NCBI RefSeq assembly: GCF_013870525.1
Contig: NZ_JACBXD010000001.1
Coordinates: 168,057 to 232,056, forward strand
Length of the DNA: 64,000 bases
Source: Amycolatopsis pittospori
Lineage (GTDB): Bacteria > Actinomycetota > Actinomycetes > Mycobacteriales > Pseudonocardiaceae
Reading direction: 5' to 3'
Made by a program: the position numbers and the translations under genes. The notes under the pieces are model-generated. The model was given only the letters and a program-made list of their open reading frames with translations, had not been told where the DNA came from and ran no database searches. This document shows positions 16,034 through 24,626 of the stretch, one piece after another. Positions within the stretch are counted from its first letter, which is position 1. Each line of letters opens with the position of its first letter.

Positions 16034-17251
16034 ATGACCCCGTTCAAAGTGGACATTCCGCAGGAAGCCATCGACGACCTGCGCAGACGGCTCGCGGACA
16101 CCCGCTGGCCAGCCGAGACCCCCGACGTCGGATGGACCCGCGGTGTGCCGCAGTCCTATCTGAAGGAGCTCGTCGAGTACTGGCGCACCGAGTACGACTG
16201 GCGTGCCACCGAGGCCAAGATCAACCAGTTCCCCCAGTCCGTCACGAACATCGACGGCGCGAACATCCACTACCTGCATGTGCGGTCCCCCGAACCGGAC
16301 GCCACCCCGATGGTGATGACCACCGGCTGGCCCAGTTCGATCATCGAGTACCTGGACCTCATCGGGCCGCTGACCGACCCGCGTTCACACGGCGGCGACC
16401 CGAAGGAGGCGTACCACCTCGTCATCCCGACGTTGCCGGGCTTCGGTTTCTCGACGCCGCTGACCCAGCACGGCTGGACCGTCCCCAGGATGTCGGAGAT
16501 CTGGGGCAAGCTCATGGCCGAGATCGGCTATGAGAAGTACATCGTCCAGGGCGCCGACTGGGGCTCGTTCATCTCCATCATCCTCGCCGCGATGAAGCCG
16601 GAGAACGTGCTCGCCGCGCACGTGAACTTCCTCGTCACCCCGCCGGCCGACGCGAGCGATCTCGAAGGCCTGAGCGAGGAAGAGCTCGAACTGCTCGACC
16701 CGTACATGTTCCCGGCGCCGGGGTACATGGTCCAGCACGCGACCCGGCCGCAGACGCTGAGCTACAGCCTGAGCGACTCGCCGGTCGGCCAACTCGCCTG
16801 GTACATCGAGAAGTTCCACGGCTGGTCGGGTGCCGTCGATTCGCCGGAAGAGGTTTTCGACCGGGACGACCTGCTGGCCAACGTGACGCTGTACTGGCTC
16901 ACCGGCTCGGCCGGCAACGGGGCACACTTCTACTGCGACAACGCGCAGTTCACCCGGACGTCGGCGACGCCGCATCCGGAACTGGCCGTCGCGCACCCGC
17001 GGTTCGAGGAGTACAAGACCTTCGTCGCTCCCCTGCCGCCGATCTCCACACCGATCGGTGTGGCGGCGTACAAATACGACATCATGGAACCGATCCGCAC
17101 CTACGCGGACCGGGCGTTCTCCGACATCGTGCAGTGGCGCCGGCTCGACCGCGGCGGCCACTTCCCCGGCCTGGAGGCACCGGACCTGTTCCTCGACGAC
17201 CTCCGGAAGTTCAAGCGTGCCTTGGTGGAAAGGGGTTTGGATCGTGGCTGA
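16034..17251 (+). CDS. Epoxide hydrolase (EHN-type alpha/beta hydrolase)
   Basis: A 405-residue protein with the N-terminal EHN domain (PFKVDIPQEAIDDLRRRLADTRWP) followed by an alpha/beta hydrolase core. The nucleophile elbow is GADWGS, giving the Asp nucleophile of epoxide hydrolases, with the HGWP-like oxyanion segment as TTGWPSS and the catalytic His in GGHFPGLE. It opens epoxides to vicinal diols. This is the family of SgcF/NcsF2/KedF of 9-membered enediyne pathways, and its presence beside an NcsA-like apoprotein gene is suggestive. The next gene overlaps it by 8 nt. Confidence 0.92.
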   Translation: MTPFKVDIPQEAIDDLRRRLADTRWPAETPDVGWTRGVPQSYLKELVEYWRTEYDWRATEAKINQFPQSVTNIDGANIHYLHVRSPEPDATPMVMTTGWPSSIIEYLDLIGPLTDPRSHGGDPKEAYHLVIPTLPGFGFSTPLTQHGWTVPRMSEIWGKLMAEIGYEKYIVQGADWGSFISIILAAMKPENVLAAHVNFLVTPPADASDLEGLSEEELELLDPYMFPAPGYMVQHATRPQTLSYSLSDSPVGQLAWYIEKFHGWSGAVDSPEEVFDRDDLLANVTLYWLTGSAGNGAHFYCDNAQFTRTSATPHPELAVAHPRFEEYKTFVAPLPPISTPIGVAAYKYDIMEPIRTYADRAFSDIVQWRRLDRGGHFPGLEAPDLFLDDLRKFKRALVERGLDRG

Positions 17252-18071
17252 CCAGGCCAACATCGAGAACGTCGACTACGCCAACCGTGACCTCCCGATC
17301 GAGACGGTGAAGTCCTCGGACGGGACCACCATCGCCTACGAGAAGTCGGGCACCGGGCCGCCGGTGATCATCATCGGCGGCGGCCTGAACGAGAAGGCCA
17401 TGCACGCCGAACTCGCCGAAGGCCTGTCCGAGAACTTCACCGTGTACAACTACGATCGCCGCGCACGGGGCGACAGCGACGACAAACGCGTCGGACCGTA
17501 CACAGTGGACATCGAGATCGAAGACCTGGCCGCGGTGATCGAGGCCGCGGGTGGCACCGCCAACGTCTTCGCGAACTGCACCGGCTCGATGATCGCCGTA
17601 CCGGCGGCCGCCCGCGGCCTCCCGATGACCAAACTGGCCATGTACGAACCGCCGTACAGCGGCCCGAAGGTCCCGCCCGGGTACACCGAGGAGCTCATGG
17701 AGCTGCTCGGACAGGACAAGATCAAGGAGGCCGTCTCACTGTTCCTGAAGTGGGACGCGCTCTTCACCGAAGACGAGATCGAGTTCTTCTCGACGCATCC
17801 GATCTGGCCGGCGTTCGAGGCGATGGCGCATTCCATGCCGTACGACTCGATCCTGTCCGACGACGCGGACCGCGTCCCGGCCGAGGAACTGAGCGCCATC
17901 ACGGTGCCCAGTCTCGTCCTCGGCGGGAACAAGAGTCCACAGTGGATGAAGGACATGTGCCAGGCCGTCGCCGACGGGATCCCTCAGGGCGAGTACGTCA
18001 CCATGGACACCGCCGGGCACCTGATGGACGACACGCTGGGCGCGGAGCTGCTGACGAAGTTCTTCCGCTGA
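17244..18071 (+). CDS. Alpha/beta hydrolase with Cys-type nucleophile elbow (NCTG), copy 1
   Basis: A 275-residue alpha/beta hydrolase starting at GTG 17244, inside the end of the epoxide hydrolase gene, with GGAAAGGGG upstream. The usual G-x-S-x-G elbow is replaced by A-N-C-T-G (FANCTGSMIA, about 107-116), so the nucleophile would be cysteine as in dienelactone hydrolase. The oxyanion GGGLNEKAM segment, NYDRRARGDS and a C-terminal AGHLMDD histidine are present. It is closely related to the protein at 24627. Role unknown: ester/lactone hydrolysis, acyl transfer or a non-hydrolytic ring closure are possible. Confidence 0.85.
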   Translation: MADQANIENVDYANRDLPIETVKSSDGTTIAYEKSGTGPPVIIIGGGLNEKAMHAELAEGLSENFTVYNYDRRARGDSDDKRVGPYTVDIEIEDLAAVIEAAGGTANVFANCTGSMIAVPAAARGLPMTKLAMYEPPYSGPKVPPGYTEELMELLGQDKIKEAVSLFLKWDALFTEDEIEFFSTHPIWPAFEAMAHSMPYDSILSDDADRVPAEELSAITVPSLVLGGNKSPQWMKDMCQAVADGIPQGEYVTMDTAGHLMDDTLGAELLTKFFR

Positions 18072-18078
18072 ACCGAAG

Positions 18079-18132
18079 TCCGTGAAGGCCTCCTTGAGGG
18101 ACTCTGGGTCCCTCAAGGAGGCCTTCACGGAC
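18079..18132. repeat. Intergenic inverted repeat, family B, copy 1
   Basis: GTCCGTGAAGGCCTCCTTGA and its complement form a long stem around a short GGGACTCTGGGTCCC core. Related copies lie at 22054 and 44964, always between a 3' end and the next gene. Confidence 0.85.
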
Positions 18133-18157
18133 TTTCTGGAGGCCGCGCCCGGACGCG

Positions 18158-18207
18158 GCGAAAGCCACTTTCGCAACACTCAAGGTTGCGAAAGTGGCTT
18201 TCGTAAC
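18158..18207. repeat. Intergenic inverted repeat, family A, copy 2
   Basis: GCGAAAGCCACTTTCGCAAC plus linker plus GCGAAAGTGGCTTTCGTAAC, the same double palindrome as at 9106. It stands 25 nt from a family B copy, in the gap between convergent genes. Confidence 0.85.
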
Positions 18208-18222
18208 GCCTGGGGAAACCGC

Positions 18223-18615
18223 TCAGTCGCGCGGCGTGTTCTGGTAGGCGGCCAGCTTCCACTCGCCGTCCCGCAGGACAGCGGTCCACGAAGCGCGCAC
18301 CTTGGCGTTCTCGGCGACCGCGGTGTCGCCTGCCTGGATCACGCCGCCCTCGGTGTACAGCACGACGACGCCGGGTGCGATCTCCCGGGCGTCGAACGGG
18401 GTGCCGGTGACCTGGGAGCCCTGGTAGGCGGTGGCGAACGCGCCGGTCATGAAGCGCGCGATGTTGTCACGGCCCTTGACGTGGACGCCGGGCAGGATCA
18501 TCGTGCCGTCCTCGACGAACACGTCGGCGAACGCCTCGGCGTCGTGGCGGGCCCAGGCGGCGACGATCTGCCCCGGCAGGGCGGCGACGCCGGTGGTGTC
18601 GGCGGTTGTGGTCAT
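18223..18615 (-). CDS. SgcJ/EcaC-family (SnoaL/NTF2-like) protein
   Basis: A 130-residue NTF2-fold protein. Landmarks are the N-terminal helix QIVAAWARHDAEAFADVFVEDGTM, the VKGRDNIARFMT helix and the C-terminal strand pair WTAVLRDGEWKLAAYQNTP, matching SgcJ/EcaC (TIGR02246) members. SgcJ is a conserved but functionally obscure component of 9-membered enediyne clusters. The ATG overlaps the stop of the preceding 112-residue gene (ATGA), so the two are coupled. The family also occurs outside enediyne clusters. Confidence 0.8.
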   Translation of the reverse strand: MTTTADTTGVAALPGQIVAAWARHDAEAFADVFVEDGTMILPGVHVKGRDNIARFMTGAFATAYQGSQVTGTPFDAREIAPGVVVLYTEGGVIQAGDTAVAENAKVRASWTAVLRDGEWKLAAYQNTPRD

Positions 18616-18950
18616 CGGTCTGTCTCCTGTCGTTCGTTTCCGTTGTGATCACTGGAGAATCCATAGGAGCCGATGAGCGTGGCCCCGCTGGGTACCGGTC
18701 CTTCCGGAGCACGTTCGCGGATGCCCCGCTGGAACTCGTGGAAGGCGGTCGACGCGGCGAGGGGGTTGCCGTCGCCCTCGACGACACCGACGTGGACGAA
18801 ACTCACCCCGTCGTCGAGCCGGAACGACGCGTAGCTCAGCCCGCCGGGCCGGTCTTGCGCCAATTCCGTGAATACGGCTTCCACCAGTTTCTGGTTCTCA
18901 CCGGCGGTTTCCGGGGTCGTCTGGTAACGGACGACGAACGCCGAACCCAT
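18612..18950 (-). CDS. Conserved small protein of unknown function, coupled to the SgcJ-like gene
   Basis: A 112-residue soluble protein, start ATG 18950 with a GGAG-like site (AAGGAGCACGGA) upstream. Alternating beta strands and amphipathic helices (AFVVRYQTTPE, SYASFRLDDGVSFVHVGVV) suggest a ferredoxin-like alpha+beta barrel such as the ABM or EthD folds. I do not recognise a family or catalytic motif. Its stop overlaps the SgcJ-like start by 4 nt. Confidence 0.6.
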   Translation of the reverse strand: MGSAFVVRYQTTPETAGENQKLVEAVFTELAQDRPGGLSYASFRLDDGVSFVHVGVVEGDGNPLAASTAFHEFQRGIRERAPEGPVPSGATLIGSYGFSSDHNGNERQETDR

Positions 18951-19140
18951 TCCGTGCTCCTTCCTCGTGGCGCGGAGGTCCACCTCGAAAACTACGCGGC
19001 GGACAGGCGCCGGAATACCGCTGCGGAGCAACCTCGCAACCCCGGAGAAGCGCTACGCAAAGCGGGAGAAGAGGTCGGTCACGGGCGGGCATAGCGTTTT
19101 TCTTGTTCGTCCACACCCGATCACCGAAAGGCAAACGCCA

Positions 19141-20544
19141 ATGGGAACGAAAATCGGCGATCACGCCGTCGTGCTCGGGGGCAGCATCGCCGGGATGCTC
19201 GCCGCCCGCGTGCTTTCCGACGCCTACCGCCAGGTGACCGTCATCGAACGCGACGACCTCACCGCGGCCGGGACGAACCTGCGCCCGGCGATCTCGTGGG
19301 CGATCCACATCCACGCCCTGCTCGAACGCGGACGGATCATCATCGAAGACCTGTTCCCCGGGTTCGTCGACGACATGATCGCGGCCGGCGTCCCGGTCGG
19401 CGACTACGGATCCACCTGTCACTACTACTTCAACGGCGAGATGTTCGCCGTGACGGACACCGGGATGGCCTGTGTGGCCGCGAACCGTCCGGTGATCGAG
19501 CACTTCCTGCGGTCCCGCACGCTGCCGCGCCCCGGCGTCGTCCTGCGCGAGCGGACCGACATCGTCGGCCTGGTCGCGAACGAGGGCAACGAGCGCATCA
19601 CCGGGGTCCGCGTGCAGAGCCGTGACGGTGGTGGCGAGGAGGTCATCAGCGCCGACCTGATCGTCGACGCCTCCGGCCGCGGCTCACGGTCCCCGCGCTG
19701 GCTGGAGGAACTCGGTTACGAGAAGGCTCCCGAGGAGAAGGTCCAGATGGACCTGACCTACACGACGATGGACTTCGTCGGCCCGCTGCCGGTCGACCCG
19801 CTGGGCGAGGACATCGCGCTCGTCCCGACGGCGACGCCGGGCTTCCCGCGCGGCGGTATCTTCGCGCGGCTGGCCGACCGGTACGCGCTCACCCTCACCG
19901 GTATCGCCGGCGACCGGGCGCCGACCGACCACGACGGCTTCCTGGCCTACGCCAAGACGTTGCCGGTCAAGGAGGTCTACAACGCCATCGAGAACGCCGA
20001 GCAGCGCGCGCCCGCCGGTTCGTTCCGGTTCCCGGCCAGCGTCCGCCGCCACTACGAGAAGCTGCGCCGGTTCCCCGCCGGCTACCTGATCCTCGGCGAC
20101 GCCGCGTGCATCTTCAACCCGGTCTACGCCCAGGGTATGACGGTGGCCGCGATGGGCGCGAACGTCCTGCGCGAGCACCTGGCGAAGGGCGTCGACCCGT
20201 CGTACCGCGACTACTTCCGCGACCTGGCCAAGGCGACCGACTCGCCGTGGATGATGTCCGCCTCCGCCGACCTCGGCTACGAGTCGGTGCGCGGGAAGCG
20301 CACCTTCGCGACGAAGATGGGCAACGCCTACATGTCGAAGGTGATGGCGGCCGCCGCGAACGACCCGGTGGTGGCGCGCGGGTTCATGCGCACCATCTCG
20401 CTGATCGACCCGCCGCAGGCGCTGATGAAGCCGTCGATGATGCGCCGGGTGCTGTTCTCCGGCGGTGGCAAGAAGAACGCCACCGTGACCCCTCTCCCCA
20501 CCGCTCAGCCGGGCACCGGCGAGGCCGAGCGTCCCGCGGCCTGA
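19141..20544 (+). CDS. FAD-dependent monooxygenase / oxidoreductase
   Basis: A 467-residue flavoprotein. The N-terminal dinucleotide motif is VVLGGSIAGMLAARVL (about 10-25), a variant GxSxxG; the second FAD motif is GDAACIFNPVYAQGM (about 319-333); DLIVDASGRGSRS near 170 is the DG-type motif. These mark a class A-like flavin monooxygenase of the PHBH/geranylgeranyl-reductase superfamily. The C-terminal tail of about 25 residues is low complexity. It is cotranscribed with the MFS gene 33 nt downstream. Substrate probably an aromatic or polyene intermediate; not determinable. Confidence 0.85.
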   Translation: MGTKIGDHAVVLGGSIAGMLAARVLSDAYRQVTVIERDDLTAAGTNLRPAISWAIHIHALLERGRIIIEDLFPGFVDDMIAAGVPVGDYGSTCHYYFNGEMFAVTDTGMACVAANRPVIEHFLRSRTLPRPGVVLRERTDIVGLVANEGNERITGVRVQSRDGGGEEVISADLIVDASGRGSRSPRWLEELGYEKAPEEKVQMDLTYTTMDFVGPLPVDPLGEDIALVPTATPGFPRGGIFARLADRYALTLTGIAGDRAPTDHDGFLAYAKTLPVKEVYNAIENAEQRAPAGSFRFPASVRRHYEKLRRFPAGYLILGDAACIFNPVYAQGMTVAAMGANVLREHLAKGVDPSYRDYFRDLAKATDSPWMMSASADLGYESVRGKRTFATKMGNAYMSKVMAAAANDPVVARGFMRTISLIDPPQALMKPSMMRRVLFSGGGKKNATVTPLPTAQPGTGEAERPAA

Positions 20545-20577
20545 TCCGCTCTTTTCACTACCGAACAAGGAGTTCCG

Positions 20578-22044
20578 GTGACCCATCTCCAGGCGGCGGG
20601 CAACGCCGTCCGATTCCGCTGGGCCGCGCTGGTCCTGCTGTGCGCGGCCAACTTCGCGGTCCTGCTGGATTCACAGAGCGTCATCCTGGCGTTGCCCTCG
20701 CTGGCGCCCGACCTCGGGATGGCGCCCGCCGACGCGCAATGGGTGCTGAGCGCCAAGCTCATCACCTTCGGCGGGCTGCTCATCCTCGGCGGCCGGGCGG
20801 CCGACCACTTCGGCAGGCGCCGGGTGTTCATCCTCGGCACCGCGCTGTTCCTCGTCGGCTCGGTGCTGTGCGGGCTGGCGTGGAGCCCGGCGGTCATCAT
20901 CGCCGCGCGGGCGCTCAGCGGGATCGCCGCGGCGCTGATGGTGCCGACGGCGTTGTCCATCCTCATGAACACCTTCCCCGAGGGGAAGAGCCGCAACACC
21001 GCGCTCGCCGGCTGGTCCGGTATCGGCGGGATCGGCGCGACGGCCGGCCTGCTCGTCGGCGGACTGCTCACCCAGACCCTGGGCTGGCAGTGGGTGTTCT
21101 ACGTCAACGTGCCGATCGCGGTGCTCGTCATGCTGCTCGCGCCGGTCCTCCTGCAGGAGAGCCGGGACTCGGGTGAACGCCGCAGCCAGGACGTCGCGGG
21201 CGCGGTGGTCAGCACGCTGGCCCTCGTCGCGATCATCCTCGCCGTCGTCCAGGCGCCGGTGTGGGGCTGGACGAGCGCGCCGACGCTGATCCTGTTCGCC
21301 GTCGCCGCCGGGCTGCTCGTGCTGTTCGTGGCCGTGGAGAAGCGTTCGGCGTCGCCGCTGGTGCCGCTGGCGCTGATCCGGCGTCCGGCGCTAGCGGGCG
21401 GCAACCTCGTCACGGTGGCGATGGGCATGGCGGCCTTCGGCCTGTCGGTCACCATCTCGATGTACGGCCAGGTCGTCCTCGGCTACAGCCCGCTGGAATT
21501 CGGGGTGCTGCAGTCGGTCATGCCGACGCTGGCGTTCGTCGGCGCGTACGTCGGCCAGTCCGTGGTCACCCGGCTGGGTTTCCGGCCGGTCGTCGCGGCC
21601 TGTCTCGTCCTGCTCGGCGCCGGCTGCCTGCTGCTGGCGCGGGTGCCGGTGAACGGCGACTACGCGTCGGACATCCTGTGGGGCCTGGTCATCTTCGGCC
21701 CGGGCCTCGGCGCGGGTATGGCCGCCGCTTCGGTGGCCGCGCTGTCGAAGGTGCCGCAGGCCGACAGCGGGGCGGCGTCGGGGATCAACGTCGCCTCGTT
21801 CCAGATCGGTGGCGCCCTCGGCGTCGCCGTGGTCACCTCGGTGTCCACGTCGTTCACCGCGGCGCCGGGCGGGCCCGCCGAGTTCACCGCCGGACTGCGG
21901 GCCGCGTTCATCGCGTGCGTGGTCTTCGCCGTCATCGGCCTCGGCGTGACGGCGACCTTGTTGCGCGGCCCCAAGAAGCGTCACCTGCGCAGCATCGACG
22001 GCCAGGATTCCGACACCCCGAAGGACCTGCCGCTCGCCGGTTGA
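20578..22044 (+). CDS. MFS drug exporter, 14-TM (DHA2/EmrB-QacA) family
   Basis: A 488-residue transporter beginning at GTG 20578 behind AAGGAG. Motifs include LLDSQSVILALPSLAPDLGM in the first helix and RAADHFGRRRVFILG in loop 2-3. Length and hydrophobicity fit 14 helices. It likely exports the product and gives resistance, in parallel to the DrrAB-type system. Confidence 0.9.
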   Translation: MTHLQAAGNAVRFRWAALVLLCAANFAVLLDSQSVILALPSLAPDLGMAPADAQWVLSAKLITFGGLLILGGRAADHFGRRRVFILGTALFLVGSVLCGLAWSPAVIIAARALSGIAAALMVPTALSILMNTFPEGKSRNTALAGWSGIGGIGATAGLLVGGLLTQTLGWQWVFYVNVPIAVLVMLLAPVLLQESRDSGERRSQDVAGAVVSTLALVAIILAVVQAPVWGWTSAPTLILFAVAAGLLVLFVAVEKRSASPLVPLALIRRPALAGGNLVTVAMGMAAFGLSVTISMYGQVVLGYSPLEFGVLQSVMPTLAFVGAYVGQSVVTRLGFRPVVAACLVLLGAGCLLLARVPVNGDYASDILWGLVIFGPGLGAGMAAASVAALSKVPQADSGAASGINVASFQIGGALGVAVVTSVSTSFTAAPGGPAEFTAGLRAAFIACVVFAVIGLGVTATLLRGPKKRHLRSIDGQDSDTPKDLPLAG

Positions 22045-22053
22045 CCCGGAAAC

Positions 22054-22106
22054 TCCGTGAAGGCCTCCTTCCCTACTGTCAAGGTAGGGAAGGAGGTCTT
22101 CACGGA
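22054..22106. repeat. Intergenic inverted repeat, family B, copy 2
   Basis: TCCGTGAAGGCCTCCTTCCC and the near-complement GGGAAGGAGGTCTTCACGGA around TACTGTCAAGGTA. It lies between the convergent exporter and halogenase stops and probably terminates both. Confidence 0.85.
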
Positions 22107-22109
22107 CTT

Positions 22110-23681
22110 CTAGAGGCCTCGGTGCAGGGCGTCGATGTACTCGCGGTGGCTGGGCAACCCGGCGGAGTAGATCTCGCGTTCCTTGTCGATCTGCTCCAGC
22201 ATCTCCCACGCCGCGGCGTCGTTCATCAGGTCCACCGACGGCGGCGCCTTCTTGAAGGCGAAGTCCATTCCGGACAGGATCGCCCAGAGGCTGCGGGTCT
22301 CGAACAGCCGCAACTGGCTGCCGTCGGGGATGATGACGCTCTCCGCGTACTCGGTGAGCTTCTCTTCGAGGCTCGCCGGGATCGGCGCCTCCCGCACGGC
22401 GTTCCAGAACTCGGTGTCGTCGCGGTCGGTGAGCGTGTAGTGCATGACGATGAAGTCACGCAGATCCTCGAACGCGCCCACCATCAGCTCGTTGTAGCGC
22501 GCCTTGCGGCGCTCGTCGAAGTCGGAGTCCGGGAAGTGCAGCACGAGCAGCGCCAGCTGGTACTCGATCAGCGCGATCGTGGTGGATTCCAGCGGCTCGA
22601 CGAAGCAGCTCGACAGGCCGACGGCGATACAGTTGTTCACCCACGAGCGGCGGTTGTGCCCGACGCGCATCTTGATGTGGTTGCCGTCGATGTCGTGCCC
22701 CCGGCCGCCGAGGTGCTCGCGCAGGTTCCGCTCCGCCTTCTCCGGCGTGGTGAACGCGCTGGAGTAGACGAATCCGGTGCCGTCGCGGTCGGCCAGCGGG
22801 ATCTCCCAGATCCAGCCGTCCGGCTTGGCGGTGGCGGAGGTGTACGGCCGCAGGCCGCCTTCCTGGTGCCGCGCCGGGAGCGCGACGGCCGAGTCGCACA
22901 GCAGGACGTCGTTGGCGCTGACGAACGGCTCGTTCAGCGTCTGGTTGATCAGCAGTCCGCGGAAGCCGGTGCAGTCGAGGAAGAGATCGGCTTCGATCTC
23001 GCCGGCGGTGTCGGTGACGACCTTCTCGATCGTGCCCCGCGGGTCGACGGTCACCGACTTCACGTCCGCCGAAACGAACTTCACGCCACGACCGGTCGCG
23101 AGCTCACGGAGGTACTTGGCGATCAGTGCGGCGTCGAAGTGGTAGGCGTAGCGGTAGCCGGGGTCCGGCGCGTCGGTGCCGGGCAACGGTTTCGGCGCCT
23201 TGTCGAGCTCGCACAGACGCTGCAGTGCCATTCCCGCGTCACCGAAGGTCTCCCGGACCCGCGTGTCCCCGGCGAGACGCTGCTTCATCCAGAAGTGCGC
23301 GAGCGAGACACCGCGGCCGAACCGCTTGTGGAACGGCTTCTCGTAGTTCCGCACCGCGGGCTCGGGAACGTCGAAGAACGGGTGGTAGTAGGTGTGGCTG
23401 TCGCGGCCTTCGTGCGGCTTGCGCCAGTCGTTGAACCGGACGGCCGACTTGAAGACCGCGTTGGTCTTCGGCATCCAGTCCGCTTCGTCCATACCCAGGA
23501 AGGCGAAGGTGGTCCGCAGCGTCGGAACCGTGGCCTCACCCACCCCGATCCTCGGGATCCGCGGCGACTCGATGAGAGTGATGTCGACTTTCCTGCCGAA
23601 GGCGCGGTTGAGATAGGCGGCGGACAGCCACCCCGCCGTCCCACCCCCGACTATCACGATCTTTTCGATTGGACGTGCCAC
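22110..23681 (-). CDS. Flavin-dependent halogenase (tryptophan-halogenase family)
   Basis: A 523-residue FADH2-dependent halogenase. The dinucleotide motif VGGGTAGW is at 11-18, the catalytic lysine is Lys78 in NAVFKSAVRF (equivalent to PrnA Lys79), and the WxWxIP signature appears as GWIWEIPLADR. It would chlorinate or brominate an electron-rich aromatic ring. Family members act on free Trp, pyrroles and phenols, so the substrate is open; a naphthoate or aryl acid is an attractive guess here. Start is GTG 23681 with AAGGAG 7 nt upstream. It lies downstream of the apoprotein gene, same strand, 207 nt apart. A partner flavin reductase is not obvious. Confidence 0.93.
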   Translation of the reverse strand: MARPIEKIVIVGGGTAGWLSAAYLNRAFGRKVDITLIESPRIPRIGVGEATVPTLRTTFAFLGMDEADWMPKTNAVFKSAVRFNDWRKPHEGRDSHTYYHPFFDVPEPAVRNYEKPFHKRFGRGVSLAHFWMKQRLAGDTRVRETFGDAGMALQRLCELDKAPKPLPGTDAPDPGYRYAYHFDAALIAKYLRELATGRGVKFVSADVKSVTVDPRGTIEKVVTDTAGEIEADLFLDCTGFRGLLINQTLNEPFVSANDVLLCDSAVALPARHQEGGLRPYTSATAKPDGWIWEIPLADRDGTGFVYSSAFTTPEKAERNLREHLGGRGHDIDGNHIKMRVGHNRRSWVNNCIAVGLSSCFVEPLESTTIALIEYQLALLVLHFPDSDFDERRKARYNELMVGAFEDLRDFIVMHYTLTDRDDTEFWNAVREAPIPASLEEKLTEYAESVIIPDGSQLRLFETRSLWAILSGMDFAFKKAPPSVDLMNDAAAWEMLEQIDKEREIYSAGLPSHREYIDALHRGL

Positions 23682-23888
23682 GGAAATACTCCTTTGCCGG
23701 TCCCGAAACCCCCAATATGCTGCGCAAACGAGGGTAGGTTCCGATCCGCACGGCCAGGCAGGGCCGGAATCACCGGTTGCCGGTGAGTTATGCCCTGTCG
23801 ATCATGAAGTTCGCCTCAAGCGGACATAAGGGCACGGACCGCCTCCCGGCGATCCGCGCCCTCGTCTTATTTCATCGTGCGATGGCGA

Positions 23889-24323
23889 TCAGGAGAAGGA
23901 AATGGCGACCCCGGCCGGTCCGTTTCCGGCGGCGTCCGCCAGACCGATCACACAGGCGACCACCGTGCAATCGACGGTGCCGTACGAAGTGCCGTCGAAA
24001 AGAATTCCTTCGAAGCTCTTCTTGACGGTCAGCGGAGTGGAAAGGGTGCCGTCGCCCGCGGCGGTCGCGTCGACCCGCCCCGACGCGTCGCAGGCGAGCA
24101 CGCCCGGCGACACTTCGGCACACTCGCCGACGGTGTAGGCCGTACCCGCCGCCAGACCCGACGCACCCACCTGGACCACGGCGTTGTCGGCCAACCCGGA
24201 CGACGGCGTCACCGTCGCGGAAGGCGCGTCCGCCGACGCCGGAGCCTGGAAGGCGACCAGCATGCCGAGAGCGGCTGCGGTGCCTGCGACGGTCTTCGCG
24301 AAAACGCTTTTGCGCATGGTCAT
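23889..24323 (-). CDS. Neocarzinostatin-family secreted apoprotein
   Basis: A 144-residue precursor: signal peptide residues 1-31 (MRKSVFAK, hydrophobic core, APASA cleavage site), then a 113-residue mature beta-sandwich. From memory of the NcsA sequence it aligns without gaps, including ATVTPSSGL near the N-terminus, SFEG-LFDGT (72-81) and GNGP-GVAISF at the end. Both disulfide pairs are kept (Cys37-Cys47 and Cys88-Cys93, mature numbering). Start is ATG 24323 with AAGGAG 6 nt upstream. Residues expected to line the NCS chromophore cleft differ: Asp33 to Thr, Trp39 to Glu, Phe52 to Arg, Trp83 to Tyr and Ser98 to Ala; Phe78 is kept. The family binds and protects a labile ligand outside the cell. 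Confidence 0.95.
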   Translation of the reverse strand: MTMRKSVFAKTVAGTAAALGMLVAFQAPASADAPSATVTPSSGLADNAVVQVGASGLAAGTAYTVGECAEVSPGVLACDASGRVDATAAGDGTLSTPLTVKKSFEGILFDGTSYGTVDCTVVACVIGLADAAGNGPAGVAISFS

Positions 24324-24412
24324 GAGAGCTCCTTCATCGGGGATATCGGAGTGTTTATCGGAATGAATAGCGGGGGGTATTTTCGAAGTGTTCCCCAGCG
24401 CTTCCGGTAATA

Positions 24413-24442
24413 AAGTTACGGATCTTCGAGGTTGCTTGTCAA
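24413..24442 (-). promoter_or_regulatory. Predicted sigma70-type promoter of the apoprotein gene
   Basis: On the minus strand a perfect TTGACA (24442-24437) is followed after 18 nt by TAACTT (24418-24413), about 90 nt upstream of the apoprotein ATG. The 303-nt gap between this gene and the divergent hydrolase (24324-24626) is visibly less GC-rich than its surroundings and holds no gene. Confidence 0.55.
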
Positions 24443-24626
24443 CGAATTCTGTTCGCAACTTGGAAGAAGCGCGGCGATCTTGAACTCCGATACCCTTTGC
24501 GCACTATGTCGGGTTCGCCCCACCCGGGGCGGCCCGGCGCCGAAGCATGCGGGCAAGCAGGGAGATGGCATGGAGGTGCGTGAGACCTAGCGTGGGAAGC
24601 GGGTTTCGACAGGCGGGAGATTCGTG

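Noticed and set aside
24324..24626. A short gene in the low-GC gap upstream of the apoprotein
   Set aside because: No frame with a ribosome site and coding-like composition; the region is better explained as a divergent promoter.
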